Shown: in pieces, positions 11,931-14,274 of the stretch | Layout of the letters: every line of letters begins with the position of its first letter | Position numbering within the stretch: the first letter of the stretch is position 1 | DNA from: Nitrosotalea sp. | Lineage (GTDB): Archaea; Thermoproteota; Nitrososphaeria; Nitrososphaerales; Nitrosopumilaceae | DNA length: 14,274 nt | Assembly (NCBI GenBank): GCA_023252335.1 | Contig: JAJPEA010000038.1 | Span: 1-14,274 of the forward strand | Direction of reading: 5' to 3' | Translations under genes and position numbers: made by a program | Notes under the pieces: model-generated | The model's input: the letters and a program-made list of their open reading frames with translations, nothing else | Databases searched by the model: none | Told to the model about the DNA's origin: nothing

Positions 11931-14120
11931 TTACTGGATTGTTATGCTGATTGTTGCTTTGCCTGTGATAGAAGATGCTTGTACTGTGTATACTCCTGGA
12001 TTAACAGTACGTGGAACTTGCCACGCTGTACTGTAATCACCTCTATTTGTCGCTGTAGTTGGCAATTTATCAATAAGTGTACTATTGCTGTTTATAGTAA
12101 TCTCCACTGATGCAGTAACACCTGCAGAGCCTCCAGAAATTGTTACAATGTCTCCTGCCGTGTATGCACCTGATGGCCTATCTAGAGAAATTGTAATTGC
12201 CTGTGTTGATGATTTTACAATTATTGGTATCGATGAGTGATTAACTCCGCTAGTGCCATCTAATTTCCATGTTCCTGGAGTCGCAATAGATGGAAGAATG
12301 AAATCAAATGAAGAAAAGTGACCAGTCTTGTCTGAGAATGTCTGTACACTCTTTATTACTTGACCATTGGGATCAGTCAAGGAAAGTTGGAGAAGGCTGT
12401 TTGTATTCTCAGTAGTTCCAATAATTATGATATTGTCTCCTGGCAAGTATGAACTCTTTACAGTACTGAGTTTAATTTTTCCAGTATTAGTTGAAAGTCC
12501 TACTGCAAATGATTTTTCTACTTTTTCTTCTGCATGAGAAACTACTGCAGCATAAATTCCTGGTGTATACGAAGTCAAATTGAATGAATATGTTGCCTGT
12601 CCGCTTGATCCTAGGTTGATAATGTCTGCAAACTTTTGTGTGTCAGAAGGATCTACTATGATGAGATTGAGAGTTGAAAATGGAGGACCTGTAACACTAA
12701 TGACTGGCTTGTCTGTATTTTGATAACTAAGATTGTCCAATGTTGCGGTTATATGTTGATCCGCCTCTTGACCTACTCCAAAGAATATAGTCACAAGATC
12801 GGTGCCTTGCGTTACAGTTACCTCATAGGTTCCTTTCACAGCTGAGCTAGCTAACTCGTATGTCATCGAGACTATGCCGTTCGATGTCACATTTGCATCC
12901 TTTGAATAAACGACTTGATTGGTAGGGTCTGTTACTCTGAAATGTACAATCTGGTTTGAGATTGAAGTACCATTTATGACAACTGTCTGTCCAGGTTCAT
13001 ATCTTGTGGCAGATGGTACAACTGAAATATTGTGAGTTGTGACAACGCTATATTGTTTAGTTACCTGAGTCTTTCCATCTGATACTGTAACTGAATATTT
13101 GCCAAAATCTCTGTCATTTGGTACGGTGTTTTTCATTTCATAGTTCCCATTTTTGTCTGCTTGTACCACTGAAGTTGTTATTGGATTTCCTTTTGTATCT
13201 AACAGTGTTATAGTTACTGTACTTCCGGGATTGTCTGTACCGTTAATTGAATTTGTTTCTCCTCTGTGGTAAATGGGATTAACATCTAGTGTTAGGGGAA
13301 TATTTGGCACTGAACCATTATTGCTGCGGCTTGATGCTGCTTTGATATTTGTAGAAAATGATTTTTGGTTATTTTGTTGATCCTTTAGAACAAAATTAAC
13401 ACTACCTGGTTGTTCTGATTCTGGTACAAGTATGGTTGTAACAAAGTTTCCGTTAGCATCCGATGAAAATGATCCTATCTTGTCACTACCTACATACAAG
13501 TCAAGATTGGCTTGTGGTGAAAAACTAAAACCAATTACACGAATATGAGAATTTGGTGCAGGGGTGGAAGGAATTATTCTAAATGTCGATGTATCAAGTA
13601 TGCCTTTGGGCGGTGGTGGTGGAGTAGTATCTGTTGTTTTGCCAATCTGACTGCTGCCAGGACCGCTTCCATTGTCAGATTGTTTACTAGTAGGTCCTCC
13701 TGGGTTGATATTGGTTTGTGGAATTCCAATTTGACCTGATTCTCCATCTGATGTTTTCCAAGTCATGGTTGGTGCAAGTTGATCAGTCTTGATTCCAAAA
13801 GATATTGTGTTACCTGGTGCAAGTGGTTCTATTGCACTAAATGCCAAAGTAGTTGGTGAAGTCTTTGTACCTGTCCAGTCGTTTTGTATGTTAAATGATT
13901 TGAATGACCCTTCTCCGTTTATCTGTAAAGTGAATGAAACAATGTTTCCAGTATTGTTTGCACTGTTGCTCAGTGAAATCATAGTTTGTCCTCCAGTATT
14001 TGTTGCAGTTACAGTTACAAATTGTGAATCTGCATGAGCTGGGTATGTTGCATATGTTGTAAATATGCTGCCCAGAAGTAGGACAAGAACAATGACCGAT
14101 TTTAATAACACGTTACTCAT
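11931..14120 (-). CDS. Secreted multi-domain Ig-like surface protein
   Basis: The 729-residue protein has a signal peptide (hydrophobic 5-21, likely cleavage after AHA at about 30). An N-terminal beta domain (about 31-135) is followed by a Gly/Ser/Pro linker with a six-proline run near 166-171. About six tandem beta-sandwich domains of 85-95 residues follow (roughly 176-262, 274-361, 364-449, 455-541, 547-637, 641-729). They repeat a pattern like Y-x-P-G-D-x-V-x-I-x-G, a D-x-x-G turn, and P-G-x-Y-x-V near the end, as in MG2/bacterial Ig-like folds. N-x-S/T sequons recur (for example at N55, N463, N514, N627), consistent with glycosylation outside the cell. There is no C-terminal membrane helix or PEFG sorting signal, so attachment must be by other means, or it is released. 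The ATG start encodes the signal peptide at once. An adhesive or cell-envelope role is inferred. Confidence 0.85.
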   Translation of the reverse strand: MSNVLLKSVIVLVLLLGSIFTTYATYPAHADSQFVTVTATNTGGQTMISLSNSANNTGNIVSFTLQINGEGSFKSFNIQNDWTGTKTSPTTLAFSAIEPLAPGNTISFGIKTDQLAPTMTWKTSDGESGQIGIPQTNINPGGPTSKQSDNGSGPGSSQIGKTTDTTPPPPPKGILDTSTFRIIPSTPAPNSHIRVIGFSFSPQANLDLYVGSDKIGSFSSDANGNFVTTILVPESEQPGSVNFVLKDQQNNQKSFSTNIKAASSRSNNGSVPNIPLTLDVNPIYHRGETNSINGTDNPGSTVTITLLDTKGNPITTSVVQADKNGNYEMKNTVPNDRDFGKYSVTVSDGKTQVTKQYSVVTTHNISVVPSATRYEPGQTVVINGTSISNQIVHFRVTDPTNQVVYSKDANVTSNGIVSMTYELASSAVKGTYEVTVTQGTDLVTIFFGVGQEADQHITATLDNLSYQNTDKPVISVTGPPFSTLNLIIVDPSDTQKFADIINLGSSGQATYSFNLTSYTPGIYAAVVSHAEEKVEKSFAVGLSTNTGKIKLSTVKSSYLPGDNIIIIGTTENTNSLLQLSLTDPNGQVIKSVQTFSDKTGHFSSFDFILPSIATPGTWKLDGTSGVNHSSIPIIVKSSTQAITISLDRPSGAYTAGDIVTISGGSAGVTASVEITINSNSTLIDKLPTTATNRGDYSTAWQVPRTVNPGVYTVQASSITGKATISITIQ

Positions 14121-14140
14121 AGATTCACAACCTTTCTCTA

Positions 14141-14149
14141 AATTAAATC
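14141..14149 (-). promoter_or_regulatory. TATA-like promoter of the surface protein
   Basis: On the minus strand ATTTAATTT is centred about 25 nt before the ATG at 14120. A GGTTGTGA stretch between them could also serve as ribosome-binding site if transcription starts further upstream. Confidence 0.4.
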
Positions 14150-14274
14150 TTAATAAGAAATTCTATCTTATCGTCTTGCATTCCAGTATAATTTATGAGT
14201 AAAGTACAAATGCTGATATTTTTTGTCTTATCTACCTGCTGCAGCTGACTGGATCCCTAGATTTTGATTTTGTC

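Noticed and set aside
14228..14274. Possible 3' end of a minus-strand gene entering from the right edge (14 open codons then TAA, ending Ser-Ala-Ala-Ala-Gly-Arg).
   Set aside because: Only 14 codons are visible; an open frame of this length is expected by chance and no motif supports it.

Overview
The window looks like a piece of an ammonia-oxidising archaeal chromosome (Nitrososphaerota/Thaumarchaeota, most likely the Nitrosopumilales). This is inferred from the AT-rich sequence, archaeal information-processing genes (aIF2-beta, aIF1A, RIO1, Dim2-type KH protein, topoisomerase VI), TATA-like elements 24-33 nt before many start codons (leaderless or very short-leader mRNAs), frequent TTG/GTG starts, and a set of small proteins typical of thaumarchaeal genomes. 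No rRNA, tRNA, CRISPR array, insertion sequence or integrase was recognised. Coding density is high and no gap between genes exceeds about 180 nt.

Left part (1-2641): a 47-residue zinc-ribbon protein (DUF5679 type) converges on a soluble PAS histidine kinase. Next comes a three-gene minus-strand cassette: a 53-residue ribbon-helix-helix-like protein, then two small proteins of unknown function. A perfect 15-bp palindrome lies just before the first start codon of the cassette. Divergent from it is a 113-residue HPt-like protein whose phosphorylatable histidine position is occupied by aspartate.

Centre (2817-8307): seven co-directional information-processing genes: aIF2-beta, DUF424, aIF1A, RIO1 kinase, Dim2/Pno1-like KH protein, topoisomerase VI B and topoisomerase VI A. 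The gene pairs abut or overlap (aIF2-beta/DUF424, RIO1/KH, KH/Top6B, Top6B/Top6A), with internal promoters before aIF2-beta and aIF1A. This links translation initiation, small-subunit maturation and DNA topology.

Right part (8293-14274): a minus-strand pair of UbiX flavin prenyltransferase and a two-TM membrane-anchored Hsp20-like protein. Divergent from it is a plus-strand trio (TrmB-like winged helix, CxH/CxxC putative zinc protein, 94-residue unknown). The trio meets a convergent salvage operon, APRT then MTA phosphorylase, which together would recycle methylthioadenosine-derived adenine to AMP. The window closes with a 729-residue secreted protein of about six tandem Ig-like domains and many N-glycosylation sequons. 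The last ~150 nt hold its promoter and no confidently called gene.

The most unusual points are the His-to-Asp HPt-like protein, the self-contained RHH cassette with its palindrome, the membrane-bound small heat-shock protein behind UbiX, and the uncharacterised trio behind the TrmB-like regulator. I see no clear defence or mobile system.
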